A stretch of 64,000 bases of DNA from Bacillus sp. BHET2. Its GTDB lineage: Bacteria > Bacillota > Bacilli > Bacillales > Bacillaceae_B. The notes beneath the pieces are model-generated. The model was not told where the DNA came from. It saw only the letters and a list, made by a program, of their open reading frames with translations, and did not search any database. Location: NCBI RefSeq assembly GCF_005938125.1, contig NZ_VCQN01000003.1, forward strand, positions 372,001-436,000, written 5' to 3'. Position 1 is the first letter of the stretch. Each line of letters opens with the position of its first letter. Shown piece by piece: positions 43,298-52,205 of the stretch. The position numbers were made by a program, and so were the translations under genes.

Positions 43298-43947
43298 ATG
43301 ATAATCGCCAGCAAGTAGAAGATTTTCTTACTCTTTATTTTATCATGGGAAGCACGAACTGCCTGAAAGATCCTGTTTATGTGTTAGAGCAGGCAATTGA
43401 AGGAGGGATTACCCTCTTTCAATTCCGGGAAAAAGGAGTGGGTTCCTTAGAAGGACCCGAAAAGATGAAACTCGCTGAAAAACTGCAGAAAGTTTGTAAA
43501 GACGCTGAGATCCCTTTTATCGTAAATGACGATGTGGAATTAGCTTTAGCCATCGATGCTGATGGCATTCATGTTGGTCAGGAAGATGAAAGGGCGAGTG
43601 AGGTGAAAGCGAAGATTGGAGATAAATGGCTTGGCGTTTCAACTCATACACTGGCTGAAGCGCAGCAAGCAGTCGTCGACGGAGCCGATTACTTAGGACT
43701 TGGTCCCATCTATCCCACCATATCTAAAGACGATACAGCAAAGATTCATGGATTAGAAATCATCAAAAGCTTTCGAAACAACAATATCCTGATACCAATT
43801 GTGGGAATTGGAGGCATTGGTTCATCGAATGCAATGGAAGTCATTGAGGCAGGTGCGAATGGAATCTCCTTAATCTCCGCCATAGCTGGTGCTGAAGATA
43901 GTAGAAGAGCGGCGAGGGAATTGAAGAGAGCTGTCACTTGTAAATAA
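43294..43947 (+). CDS. thiE: thiamine phosphate synthase
   Basis: A 217-residue TIM-barrel enzyme joining HMP-PP and thiazole phosphate to thiamine phosphate. Motifs: LFQFREKG (about 47-54), FIVNDDVELA (about 72-81), DGIHVGQEDE (about 90-99), GVSTHTLAEAQ (about 113-123), YLGLGPIYPT (about 132-141), and GIGGI near 172. Overlaps thiD by four bases. With ThiM and ThiD this is a complete salvage route from thiazole and HMP. Confidence 0.93.
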   Translation: MNDNRQQVEDFLTLYFIMGSTNCLKDPVYVLEQAIEGGITLFQFREKGVGSLEGPEKMKLAEKLQKVCKDAEIPFIVNDDVELALAIDADGIHVGQEDERASEVKAKIGDKWLGVSTHTLAEAQQAVVDGADYLGLGPIYPTISKDDTAKIHGLEIIKSFRNNNILIPIVGIGGIGSSNAMEVIEAGANGISLISAIAGAEDSRRAARELKRAVTCK

Positions 43948-43952
43948 GGAAG

Positions 43953-44001
43953 ATAGGGTCTGACCCCAACACATATATGTGCTGAGGGACAGACCCTATT
44001 T
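43953..44001 (+). terminator. terminator of thiMDE
   Basis: ATAGGGTCTG and CAGACCCTAT arms, with an internal ACACATATATGTG-like inner stem, followed by TT. Belongs to the GGGAC-family palindromes. Confidence 0.75.
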
Positions 44002-44042
44002 GACATTCTAAAAAATACCAATTAAAATATGAATAGGTTCAT

Positions 44043-44060
44043 AAATGAACTCGTTCATTT
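44043..44060 (+). promoter_or_regulatory. candidate operator for the TetR regulator
   Basis: Perfect palindrome AAATGAAC-TC-GTTCATTT directly before the TetR ribosome binding site (AGGAGG), with an extra half-site GGTTCAT at about 44036. Position fits autorepression of the three-gene operon. Confidence 0.65.
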
Positions 44061-44078
44061 TTTAGGAGGAACACCAAT

Positions 44079-44702
44079 ATGGCAGGATTACGTGAAGATA
44101 AAAAACGGCAAACACAACAGAATATTATGGAAGCGGCGAAACATATCTTTTCTTTGAATGGCTACCAACAGGCACAAATGGCTGAAATTGCAAAGGATGC
44201 CGGGGTTGGAACAGGAACCATTTATAATTATTTTCCTTCTAAGGGGGCATTGCTTCTCCGAATTTTCACCGAAGAAGCAGAGGAGATGAAGGGCTCACTA
44301 GGTGACCCATACAATGATGAAGGTGATTTAGTACAGAGTGTGATTGGAGCCATGCACGGTTTTGCAGAGTTTTTTCAGCATTATCCGAAATCGTTTTGGC
44401 GTGAACTTTTTCACGTGATGACGGAGGAAGTGGAGGAAAGTATCCGCTTGCGGCAAGGGTTGTTTGGAATCGATGAAGAGATGATGAAGTGGGTCATGTT
44501 TATGATTGAAAGCCATTCAGATTGTTTTCTCGTCAAGGTCGATCCCCAGGAAGCGGCGTATGCAATTTATAGCGCAGCCATGTCGGATACCATGTTCTAC
44601 ATGTATAACGAAGCCATGAGTCACGAGGAATATAAGGAACAGCTATCGAGGCATATCCGCTTTATATTCGCAGGGAAAATGAAACCGGGAAAGAAGGAAT
44701 GA
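44079..44702 (+). CDS. TetR-family transcriptional regulator
   Basis: A 207-residue TetR-type repressor. N-terminal HTH (about 10-55: QNIMEAAKHIFSLNGYQQAQ, then VGTGTIYNYFPSKGALL). The C-terminal helical ligand domain is rich in Met and Glu. AGGAGG precedes the ATG. It overlaps the following ABC-transporter region (stop at 44702, ATPase start at 44705), so it probably represses its own exporter operon through the palindrome at 44043. Ligand unknown. Confidence 0.88.
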   Translation: MAGLREDKKRQTQQNIMEAAKHIFSLNGYQQAQMAEIAKDAGVGTGTIYNYFPSKGALLLRIFTEEAEEMKGSLGDPYNDEGDLVQSVIGAMHGFAEFFQHYPKSFWRELFHVMTEEVEESIRLRQGLFGIDEEMMKWVMFMIESHSDCFLVKVDPQEAAYAIYSAAMSDTMFYMYNEAMSHEEYKEQLSRHIRFIFAGKMKPGKKE

Positions 44703-44704
44703 AC

Positions 44705-45406
44705 ATGAGTATCTTGAGTATCAATGGAGTTCATAAAACCTACCAGAGCGGTCAAACCACCTTTCAAGCTCTGACGGATATACAAGTACAAGTGGAGAAG
44801 GGGGAAATTGTCGTTATTCTCGGTCCATCCGGTTCGGGAAAGTCCACCTTGTTAAATGCCATTGGAGGGATTGATTCAGTTGATTCTGGCAGTATTAAGG
44901 TCAATGAGAAGGATATCACTCAATTGAATGATCGGAACCTTGTGGGCTATAGACGTGACGACGTTGGGTTTGTCTTTCAAATGTATAATTTGATTCCGAA
45001 TTTAACGGTCTATGAAAATATTGAGCTGACGGCGAATATCAGTCCGAAGGCATTGTCTATTTCTGAAGTGATTGATGCTGTGGGATTGTCAGGGATGGAG
45101 GATCGCTTTCCACGTGAATTAAGCGGCGGGCAACAGCAGCGTGTATCGATTGCACGTGCCGTCGTAAAGGCTCCGAAACTATTATTATGTGATGAGCCTA
45201 CGGGAGCATTGGATTCAGTCACTTCGAAGGGAATTCTACAGCTGGTCGAGAAAGTAAACAAAGAATTTAACACAACAGTCCTCATCATTACGCATAATCA
45301 AGCGATTAGAAGCATGGCAAACAGGGTGATCACACTTAAGGACGGGAAGATTGAATCAGACTTTATCAATGAACATCAAACCTCTGCTGAAGGGGTTGAG
45401 TGGTAA
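44705..45406 (+). CDS. ABC transporter ATP-binding protein (MacB/LolD type)
   Basis: A 233-residue ATPase. Walker A GPSGSGKST (about 38-46), Q-loop FVFQMYNLIPNLTV (about 87-100), signature LSGGQQQR (about 138-145), Walker B LLLCDEPTGALD (about 159-170), and the switch His in IITHN. The GALD after Walker B is typical of MacB/LolD/FtsE-like ATPases. The ATG at 44705 is better spaced from AAGAAGG than the one at 44699. It overlaps the permease start by one base (TAATG). Confidence 0.9.
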   Translation: MSILSINGVHKTYQSGQTTFQALTDIQVQVEKGEIVVILGPSGSGKSTLLNAIGGIDSVDSGSIKVNEKDITQLNDRNLVGYRRDDVGFVFQMYNLIPNLTVYENIELTANISPKALSISEVIDAVGLSGMEDRFPRELSGGQQQRVSIARAVVKAPKLLLCDEPTGALDSVTSKGILQLVEKVNKEFNTTVLIITHNQAIRSMANRVITLKDGKIESDFINEHQTSAEGVEW

Positions 45407-47622
45407 TGCCTCTTAGGAAGAAGCTCTTTCGGACTATTATGGAAAAGAAAGCACAGTTTTTCTCTGCTTGGTTTCTGATAGTCATCAGCTCGATTGTGTT
45501 TTACTCGTTTACCGCAACAGGAGCGAATCTCATTGATAATTTACAGGTGTTCTTTAAGGAGAATAAGGTGGAAGATGCTCAATTCATTACACAAAAGCCT
45601 TTGAACGATATCAAGGGAATTGAAAATCAGTATGGGGCAGAGATTGAACAGAGGTATGTAGCGGATGTTTCATACAACAAAGATGCGACTCTCCGATTGT
45701 TGGATGCGACGAATGATGTCAATCTCCTTTCTGTTGTTGAAGGGGAAAACCTGTCGGCAAATAGTGATATCTTAGTAGATAAAGGGTTTGCCAAAGCACA
45801 TGAACTTTCGATTGGAGACGACGTCAAGCTCCGTGGGAAAACGTTTCATATTTCCGGGTATATGGCGATCCCTGATTACATCTATCCACTAAAAGAGGAA
45901 TCGGGCTTTCTGAAAAACCCTGATGCATTCGGGGTAGCTGTCGTGAAACAATCTGTTTTGGAGAAGTGGGAAGAGCATCAGGTATACTATAGCGTTCGCC
46001 TTTCAGGAGCTTCTCTCGAAGAAGTGAAGAAGCAACTGAATAAATCGAATAACATCATAAAATGGACAGATAAAAAGGATAATAATCGAATTTCCTTTAT
46101 CAAAGGAGATATTGCCGGTGTCAAAAAGATGGGACAATTTCTTCCGATTGGTATTCTGTTTATTAGTATGGTAATCATTCTCATATTATTGTGGCGTCTA
46201 ATGAAAAAAGAATATGTTCAAATCGGAACATTGTATGCCCTTGGCTACAAAAAGAGCGAGATTGTCCGTCATTATCTTTCCTATGCAGGACTCCTTGCCG
46301 TCTCAGGAAGCGTAGTAGGTACGATCCTTGGCTGGGTGTTCTTGCATCCATTGCTATCAACGTTTGCTGCTTACTATAATCTTCCTGTATTAGAAGTGAA
46401 ACCACACGAGGTATATTTACTTACGAGCTTATTATTACCACTGATTCTTTTCATCCCGTTAACCTATTACCTGGTTCAGCGTGTCTTGAAAATTCCACCT
46501 GTCAGTTTAATAAAAGGCGGGGAGAGGAAGGTGAAAGTAAGTAGACTGGAGCGGCTCTTTAAGCTGAAAAAGCTTCCTTTCCGCCGGAAGTTCGTGATCC
46601 GGGAAATCATGAGAAACCTTCCACGGGCAGTTTTTTTAATCATCGGTGTACTATTTGCTACATTATTATTGTTGTTCGGCTTCGTCACGAAGAACTCAAT
46701 GGAATACCTGGTGACCGATAATTTTCAACAGGTGTATAACTATGAGTATAGCTATCTATTCTATGCTCCACAGACGGCCCCGCCTGAATCAGGACAAATC
46801 GGAGCTGTGGCCCCTTTTACGACAATGGAGGAGAGCATAACGATCACCGGCCTGAAGCCGGATAATACAGCCATTCGTTTGGAGGATTCCAACGGGGATA
46901 AACTAAGGTTCAATTCAGTCATCATGAATCAATCCCTTTCAGATAAGCTGGGTATTCATGTAGGAGATTCTATTCAAGTGACAAATGAATTGACAAACAA
47001 ATCCTTTACTATCACCGTTGATCACATCGCAGAATCATATCTTGGAAATATGATCTATATGCCACTGGAGGAATTCAACCAATTAAATGATTATCCTTCA
47101 GGGAGCTACACAGAAATTTATTCGAACCAAGAACTCTCTGTGGCGAAAGAAAAGATCGTGTCTACAACAAAATCTTCAGATACGATTTCAGGATTTAAGG
47201 ATATGATTAAACCGTTGAACTATGGGGTAGCAGGGATAGCATTCGTTGCCGCCATCATTGCTGTCATCATCATCTACATCTTAATCTCCTTATTGATTGA
47301 AGAGAATTCATTTACAATCTCCCTCATGAAGGTTATCGGCTATCGTGAGCATTCAATCATGAGGATGATGATCGGGTATAATATTTGGTTTATCATCTTA
47401 GGATATCTGATAGGCATTCCTGTGACACTCCTATCGATTTCGGCCTTTATGAATTCGATCACTGCAGAGATGAATGTGACGATTCCTGTAAAGTTGGATT
47501 GGCTGAGTGTCCTCATCAGTTTTGTCATGATCATCGTATCGTATTATATATCCTTGTGGCTGAATCATCGGAAACTAAAGGGGATTTCTATGACAGAGGC
47601 GATTAACCGGAGTACGGAATAG
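45406..47622 (+). CDS. ABC transporter permease with two FtsX domains
   Basis: A 738-residue permease, partner of the ATPase just upstream. One N-terminal helix (about 15-37), an extracytoplasmic MacB-like domain (about 40-250), a first FtsX helix bundle (about 250-360), a repeat helix and second outer domain (about 405-600), and a second FtsX bundle (about 610-725). This duplicated FtsX architecture is that of exporters of lipids, lipoproteins, peptides or antimicrobials that work by mechanotransmission. Start by TAATG overlap. Substrate unknown; TetR control suggests an inducible efflux or envelope-stress role. Confidence 0.87.
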   Translation: MPLRKKLFRTIMEKKAQFFSAWFLIVISSIVFYSFTATGANLIDNLQVFFKENKVEDAQFITQKPLNDIKGIENQYGAEIEQRYVADVSYNKDATLRLLDATNDVNLLSVVEGENLSANSDILVDKGFAKAHELSIGDDVKLRGKTFHISGYMAIPDYIYPLKEESGFLKNPDAFGVAVVKQSVLEKWEEHQVYYSVRLSGASLEEVKKQLNKSNNIIKWTDKKDNNRISFIKGDIAGVKKMGQFLPIGILFISMVIILILLWRLMKKEYVQIGTLYALGYKKSEIVRHYLSYAGLLAVSGSVVGTILGWVFLHPLLSTFAAYYNLPVLEVKPHEVYLLTSLLLPLILFIPLTYYLVQRVLKIPPVSLIKGGERKVKVSRLERLFKLKKLPFRRKFVIREIMRNLPRAVFLIIGVLFATLLLLFGFVTKNSMEYLVTDNFQQVYNYEYSYLFYAPQTAPPESGQIGAVAPFTTMEESITITGLKPDNTAIRLEDSNGDKLRFNSVIMNQSLSDKLGIHVGDSIQVTNELTNKSFTITVDHIAESYLGNMIYMPLEEFNQLNDYPSGSYTEIYSNQELSVAKEKIVSTTKSSDTISGFKDMIKPLNYGVAGIAFVAAIIAVIIIYILISLLIEENSFTISLMKVIGYREHSIMRMMIGYNIWFIILGYLIGIPVTLLSISAFMNSITAEMNVTIPVKLDWLSVLISFVMIIVSYYISLWLNHRKLKGISMTEAINRSTE

Positions 47623-47660
47623 GTGACTCGTAGGTTGGTGAAAAACGTTATTTTATACTA

Positions 47661-47700
47661 AAAAGGTGTCGTTACCTTAGGAAGGTAGCGACACCTTTTC
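47661..47700. terminator. bidirectional terminator between the permease and nei remnant
   Basis: AAAAGGTGTCGTTACCTT and AAGGTAGCGACACCTTTT arms; flanking A and T runs let it serve both converging transcripts. Confidence 0.9.
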
Positions 47701-47704
47701 TGCG

Positions 47705-48071
47705 TTAGCCATCAAGCCCCTGACAAACCGGACAGTAGTACAATCTCCTTGAAGCTGCAACGGTCTTCTCGATTTCACTTCCGCAGATGAAGCAAGACTC
47801 TCCTTCCCGGTTGAAAACCCAGTGACGATATCGGGAGCGCTTCACTCCTTGGCCATGCAGTTTCTGTACAAGAGAGAGATCATTGGTGATACCGCCAGTC
47901 TCATACGATTGCTTCACTAAATCGATGATGCCAATAGCTGCCTTCTTCCATTGCTGCTCCGTGCAGTCTACCGGCCTGAGGGAAGGCAAAATATATATCC
48001 TCCACGGATTCATTTTTTAGAGCTCGCTCAACTGCATCTGCGGCTCGTCTGATTTCAGGACCTTCTGGCAT
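47705..48071 (-). pseudogene. nei: broken Fpg/Nei-family DNA glycosylase
   Basis: Two pieces of a formamidopyrimidine-glycosylase/endonuclease VIII gene are joined out of frame. The N-terminal piece (ATG at 48071 after AAAAGGAG) reads [20 protein letters not shown], with the catalytic Pro and Glu. The C-terminal piece contains GGITNDLS, GVKRSRYRHWVF and the zinc finger CFICGS...YYCPVCQ. About 130 residues of the middle, including the H2TH region, are gone. The junction is near 47975-47985 and also shifts the frame, so no functional enzyme can be made. The intact zinc finger suggests a fairly recent loss. Confidence 0.82.
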
Positions 48072-48211
48072 GATACTATACTCCTTTTTAATATAGATGT
48101 TCCCCGTCCCGCTTTGATTTAATCTTTTAAACCGTTTATGTTTAGGTGAAAGATAAAAAGCCCAAGCATTATTACTTGGACTTTCCATTTTATAAAAAAT
48201 TGTTTCAGCCA

Positions 48212-49564
48212 TTATTCAATCGAAAATGTCTCCTTACTCAACAGATCCTCATGAGATTTCCCGATTTGATCTTGATGGAAGTAATCCCTGATGACCCCAT
48301 CCTTTAAATAGTTGACGATTGAAACCATTGTCATACCTTGATCTAAAGCAAGGTAGGCTTGTGTAACCTCACCTGTTTCGACATTGACAGAATCCTTGAA
48401 ACCATATTTACCGTACATATCGAAACGTTTCAATGCACGGATGTTTTTGAACGCTTCCATCGGGGCGTACTCTAGTGCCAGGAAAGTGGCGTGTGGAGTA
48501 ACGGTACCATCTGATTTATAGCCATCCATACCTAAAGGTGTTGCTGCGAATTCAGAGTAATTATCCGGTGTAGCAGCCGGTGACATGCCCCAAGCGGCAT
48601 AGCCTTGATCTTTGGCATATTGAATCTGGATATCCACATGACGCTTGTTGTTCAAGCCAAGTGCATTTTTTCCAAGTTCTTTTTCCTTCAGTACAAGCTG
48701 TGGCATCAGCGCTTCAAACATGCTTCCTCCCCAGCTTGGTACATATTTAGTACCCTTGTAGCTATAATGGCCTTCAAAAACATCCACCCCGTCATATGTT
48801 TCTGTATATCCCTCTGGAATTTGAGCCTGCCAATCCCAGCTTTCTGGCATGGTGCGGAACATTCTCCACCAATGTTCTTCCGGTACATCTTCTTTCCCAA
48901 TCGCTATGTAACTTGCTACCCGTGGCTCTGTATAAAAGGCACCATAGTGATGAGCTGTGTAGCTCTCGGTTGCCACATCATACCCGCCTCTCATTTGTCC
49001 GACTTCAGGCGTGTAAAGAGTGGAGTAGTCCATATCTTCTACTAGTGAATGAGTTTGATCATACAGTTCCGGGTAGGCTTGTCCCACTACAATCAGACCG
49101 GCAGACAGCCATCCATTGTCCACAGTAGAAATGAATTGCCCCCAATCCTTCATCAGAGATGCATCCTCTGTGTAGTACCAGTTATAGAATAGTCCGTTCC
49201 ATTTTTCCATGCTATCTAATGATTTCAGTGACTTTTCAATTTCAGTCACGGCTTCTTCTCGTGAGATCAAGCCAACTTCCTCAGCTGAAATAGTACTCAT
49301 CATATACATAGAAATATTCGTTGGTGATGTGAATTTTTGGGTGCTGATTTCCCCGTTGTCCATTCGAACGGCATCATAAGTAAGACCTGTGGTAGGATCT
49401 GTGAAATCTTCAAAGTAGCGGTAGGTTTTCTTTGAAATCGCTTTTAATTGTTTCGATAAAGCAATCTCTTTTCCTCTGTCCTTGCCCTCAGCAGAAGCCG
49501 ATGCAGGAAGGGTAGCACTAATGACTAATAATAAAATTAAAAGCAATGACATTAATTTTTTCAC
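48212..49564 (-). CDS. secreted glucoamylase-family protein (GH144-like)
   Basis: A 450-residue exported protein. Signal peptide [20 protein letters not shown] with ASASA cleavage site (about 1-25). The body is an (alpha/alpha)6-barrel of the 'glucoamylase-like' family (Pfam Glycoamylase), which includes GH144 endo-beta-1,2-glucanases. Landmarks: [20 protein letters not shown] (about 47-66), [33 protein letters not shown], and [14 protein letters not shown] (about 280). GTG at 49564 is chosen as start because it begins the signal peptide and follows AAAGGG. The true sugar substrate cannot be told. A GAAACGTTTC LacI-type palindrome lies just upstream, suggesting sugar-responsive control. Confidence 0.82.
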   Translation of the reverse strand: MKKLMSLLLILLLVISATLPASASAEGKDRGKEIALSKQLKAISKKTYRYFEDFTDPTTGLTYDAVRMDNGEISTQKFTSPTNISMYMMSTISAEEVGLISREEAVTEIEKSLKSLDSMEKWNGLFYNWYYTEDASLMKDWGQFISTVDNGWLSAGLIVVGQAYPELYDQTHSLVEDMDYSTLYTPEVGQMRGGYDVATESYTAHHYGAFYTEPRVASYIAIGKEDVPEEHWWRMFRTMPESWDWQAQIPEGYTETYDGVDVFEGHYSYKGTKYVPSWGGSMFEALMPQLVLKEKELGKNALGLNNKRHVDIQIQYAKDQGYAAWGMSPAATPDNYSEFAATPLGMDGYKSDGTVTPHATFLALEYAPMEAFKNIRALKRFDMYGKYGFKDSVNVETGEVTQAYLALDQGMTMVSIVNYLKDGVIRDYFHQDQIGKSHEDLLSKETFSIE

Positions 49565-49589
49565 ATTCTTCACGCCCTTTCGATTTGGT

Positions 49590-49599
49590 GAAACGTTTC
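49590..49599. promoter_or_regulatory. LacI/GalR-family operator candidate
   Basis: GAAACGTTTC, a perfect palindrome with the central CG typical of LacI-family and CcpA sites (within TGAAACGTTTCG). It lies about 26-35 bases upstream of the glucoamylase-family start. Confidence 0.5.
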
Positions 49600-49852
49600 G
49601 ATTAAAAGTATACAAGAGGAAATTCTATACGTATATCACACAATAGTAACAATTATCTGAAAAATAAAGATGACACTACAACTATTAATTGTGAGTCTAT
49701 TTGACTAATTATTAAGTGAGGAATGGGGTAAGAATTATAATGAAGCTGCCGCGGAGAGATACTTGATTTGATTTAATAGGATAGTGACCAAGTGTGTAGA
49801 AAGTTATAGGAATATAGTCGACAATGGTGAATGCGGGCGGAAATTAGAAATT

Positions 49853-49896
49853 AAAAAATGCAGGTAGAAAGGAACCATTTCCTCTCTACCTGCATT
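49853..49896 (-). terminator. terminator of the Gfo/Idh/MocA gene
   Basis: AATGCAGGTAGA and TCTACCTGCATT arms; on the minus strand followed by TTTTTT. Confidence 0.88.
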
Positions 49897-49900
49897 CCAT

Positions 49901-50800
49901 TTATTCGATCATCCCAACGATTCTTTCGCAAATCTCATGGGTCATCAGTGAGTCATCGATGGAAGGATCAGGTGTTTTTCCTGTGTCTATGCAGTCGATG
50001 AAGTGATCGACGAGGTCATAGAATCCCCTTTTATACAAAGTCGGCTCCCAGTCACCAAATGTGGATATGCTGGTCTCCTTGTTGTGATGATGAGTTGTTT
50101 CAACCAGACTCTTTATCACATATTTATGATCACCAGCGGAGTATTCAATCGTTTCTTCCGTTACACCACCGTCCCTGTTCATGATACCCACGGCTGTACA
50201 ATCTTCCCCAATGAGCTGAACGACGAGATGATGAAGGAGATCTCCTTTTTTAAGTGATTGAACTTGTACATCTTTTATCTCTGTATTCATCAGGAAGCGA
50301 AGGGTATCAACCACATGGATGAAATCCTCTACGATGAATCGTCGCGGATTGTCAGGTGCTCGGAATCGATTTTTTTGAATCAAAAGGAAGCTTGGTTTCC
50401 CGTGTTCTCTCAATTCCCTGACCTTTGGGATGAAGCGACGGTTGAATCCCACCATGGCGATCTTTCCGCTATCTTTGGCGAGCTGAACGATGCGTTCTGT
50501 TTGCTCGAAATTCAAAGAAATCGGCTTATCTATGTATACATGGATGCCATTTTTGAGGAGTTTTTCCGATATCTCAAAATGGGCCTCGGTAGCTGTACTC
50601 ACGAAAGCCGCGTCAATGTTTGTGGCAATCAGTTCGTCGACGGTTTGAACGCTTTCTTTTATTCGATACTTGGTTACTAGTTTCTGCAGCGTCTCTGCAT
50701 TTCTCGTACAAAGCGAAAGCTCGATGCCTTCTTTTTTAGAAAGAACAGGCAGGTAGGCTTTCTTCGCAATGTCACCTAATCCGATAAGTCCGATTTTCAT
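49901..50800 (-). CDS. Gfo/Idh/MocA-family oxidoreductase
   Basis: A 299-residue NAD(P)-dependent oxidoreductase, somewhat shorter than usual. N-terminal Rossmann motif IGLIGLGDIAKKAYLPVL (about 4-21), the family's HVYIDKPISLN (about 87-97; catalytic Lys in DKP), and GFNRRFIPKV (about 118-127). The C-terminal domain carries the FIHVVDTLRFL helix. AGGTG is well spaced to the ATG at 50800. The substrate (sugar, inositol or similar) is unknown. It resembles B. subtilis YdgJ/YteT-like family members. Monocistronic. Confidence 0.85.
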   Translation of the reverse strand: MKIGLIGLGDIAKKAYLPVLSKKEGIELSLCTRNAETLQKLVTKYRIKESVQTVDELIATNIDAAFVSTATEAHFEISEKLLKNGIHVYIDKPISLNFEQTERIVQLAKDSGKIAMVGFNRRFIPKVRELREHGKPSFLLIQKNRFRAPDNPRRFIVEDFIHVVDTLRFLMNTEIKDVQVQSLKKGDLLHHLVVQLIGEDCTAVGIMNRDGGVTEETIEYSAGDHKYVIKSLVETTHHHNKETSISTFGDWEPTLYKRGFYDLVDHFIDCIDTGKTPDPSIDDSLMTHEICERIVGMIE

Positions 50801-50938
50801 ATTTTTCACCTCATGGTTTTTATTTCATTATATGATTCTAGCATCATATTTCAATTTTATAGCTCAAAAGAAAACGAGAGGAACTTCAGCAAAACACGAA
50901 CATTAAATAATTTGATTCTAATAAAATTCGTATATTTG

Positions 50939-50967
50939 TTGATATTCCAAGCTGGGTTTGTTATAGT
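50939..50967 (+). promoter_or_regulatory. promoter of the guanine-riboswitch transcript
   Basis: TTGATA (50939-50944), 17-base spacer, TATAGT (50962-50967), about 28 bases before the aptamer. Confidence 0.7.
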
Positions 50968-50994
50968 AACAGCGTACCACAAATACATATCATT

Positions 50995-51065
50995 ACTCGT
51001 ATATTCTCGGTAATATGGTCTGAGCGTTTCTACCTGGTTCCCATTATAAGAACCAGACTACGAGT
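50995..51065 (+). promoter_or_regulatory. purine riboswitch, guanine type
   Basis: P1 arms ACTCGTA and TACGAGT close the aptamer. P2 with loop TAATATGG, J2/3 CGTTTCTACC, P3 arms TGGTTC...GAACCA, and J3/1 GAC match the xpt-class fold. The base that decides specificity (position 74 of the xpt numbering) is C, which reads guanine or hypoxanthine rather than adenine. A terminator follows before the nucleosidase gene, so this is a transcriptional OFF switch. Confidence 0.92.
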
Positions 51066-51129
51066 TGAAGTGTTCGGTTTTTCGGCATCTTTGTCGTTTC
51101 TTTGCCCTATTACCAATACTTTAACTTCT

Positions 51130-51174
51130 AAGGTCTGGAACGTAGAAATCCTTCTACTATTCTAGACCTTTTTC
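51130..51174 (+). terminator. riboswitch-controlled terminator
   Basis: AAGGTCTGGAA...GTAGAA pairs with TTCTAC...TTCTAGACCTT, followed by TTTC; ends about 50 bases before the lipoprotein start. Confidence 0.75.
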
Positions 51175-51224
51175 GTTTGACCAAACAACCGGAATTCATT
51201 CATCAAGAAAAGGGAGAGGTTCAT

Positions 51225-52088
51225 ATGAAAAAGAAAATCGCATCATTCACAGCGGTATCGGTATTGGCTTTATCCGTATTTACTGGCTGCAGTTCAACGA
51301 AACAAACGGAAGCGAAAGAAGAAGAGGCTCAGCAACCCATTATCATTCAGGGACCGATGCCTATTGAAGCTGAAAAATTCGCAGGGAAACTTAAAAATGT
51401 GAAGGAAGAAAAATCCGGCTCATTTATCTTCTATAAAGGGACACTTGATGATTACCCCGTGATTGTCGCTAAAACGGGTAAGGGAATGGAAAATACGGCA
51501 GCGGCTACGGCTATTGCCATTGAAAAATTCGATCCGATTGCAATCATCAATCAAGGGACATCCGGCGGACATGACCCGGCGTTAAATGTTTTTGATATCG
51601 TAATCGGTGAAAGAACCGTCAATCTTGGCTCTTTGAAAACAGGAAACATGACTGATGAGGAAGGAATCGATCCAACTGCCTGGAAGCCAATGGATTTGAT
51701 GGCTTCAGAAGGAAGTGCCGGAGAAGATCCGGATGCTGAGAAAATTCGTTATTACGATGGGGACGAAGGTCTACTTGCCGCGGCAAATGCCGTTAAGGAT
51801 ACATATAAAAAAGGGGAAGTTGTCCAAGGAACAATCGGGTCTGCAGACGTTTGGAACAACGAAGTCGATCGTATTCAGTGGTTCCATGAGAATTACGGCA
51901 CATCTGTAGAAGAGATGGAAGGTGCGGCAGCTGCACAAATCGCTGGTGCATATGATGTTCCATTCCTTGGGATTCGCGTATTGTCAAACAACAAGACGAA
52001 TGACGGAGCATACAATCCAGATACGGCAGCTGCGAATCAAGGGTATGTGTATGAAGTGGTGAAAGAGTATATTTCCGAAATGGAATAA
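51225..52088 (+). CDS. lipoprotein nucleoside phosphorylase/nucleosidase (MTAN-like)
   Basis: A 287-residue extracytoplasmic member of the purine nucleosidase/phosphorylase (PNP_UDP_1) fold. Signal peptide with lipobox VFTGC (C22), then an acidic linker, then the catalytic domain: IVAKTGKGMENTAAATA (about 84-100), INQGTSGGHDPALNVFDIVIG (about 111-131), and the ribose-binding Glu in VEEMEGAAAAQIA (about 230-242). The position where MTA/SAH nucleosidase has its catalytic Asp (SDKAD) reads SNNKTND, with Asn. The start is the ATG at 51225, which follows GGGAGAGG. Controlled by a guanine riboswitch, it probably cleaves external purine nucleosides to release bases; that role is inference. Confidence 0.82.
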   Translation: MKKKIASFTAVSVLALSVFTGCSSTKQTEAKEEEAQQPIIIQGPMPIEAEKFAGKLKNVKEEKSGSFIFYKGTLDDYPVIVAKTGKGMENTAAATAIAIEKFDPIAIINQGTSGGHDPALNVFDIVIGERTVNLGSLKTGNMTDEEGIDPTAWKPMDLMASEGSAGEDPDAEKIRYYDGDEGLLAAANAVKDTYKKGEVVQGTIGSADVWNNEVDRIQWFHENYGTSVEEMEGAAAAQIAGAYDVPFLGIRVLSNNKTNDGAYNPDTAAANQGYVYEVVKEYISEME

Positions 52089-52100
52089 TACATGTTGTTG

Positions 52101-52136
52101 AGACTGACTCCCGGTTTGATGGGGGTCAGTCTTTTT
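52101..52136 (+). terminator. terminator of the lipoprotein nucleosidase
   Basis: AGACTGACTCCC and GGGGGTCAGTCTTTTTT arms. Confidence 0.88.
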
Positions 52137-52205
52137 TATGACAAGTTTTATACATTCTGTTATAGAGAAGAACCTCCTATAACACTTCTGTAGTAGGATA
52201 TCAGA

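Larger units (their letters stand above)
49565..49900. other. intergenic region upstream of the glucoamylase-family gene
   Basis: AT-rich. Apart from the GAAACGTTTC site and the terminator near 49853-49896, nothing was recognised. Confidence 0.4.

Noticed and set aside
47901..48212. 103-codon minus-strand frame as an independent gene
   Set aside because: Only its second half (from 48071) is real, as the 5' part of the broken nei gene; the upstream part is intergenic.
50813..51013. 66-codon frame upstream of the guanine riboswitch
   Set aside because: Overlaps the promoter and aptamer; random hydrophobic AT-rich frame.
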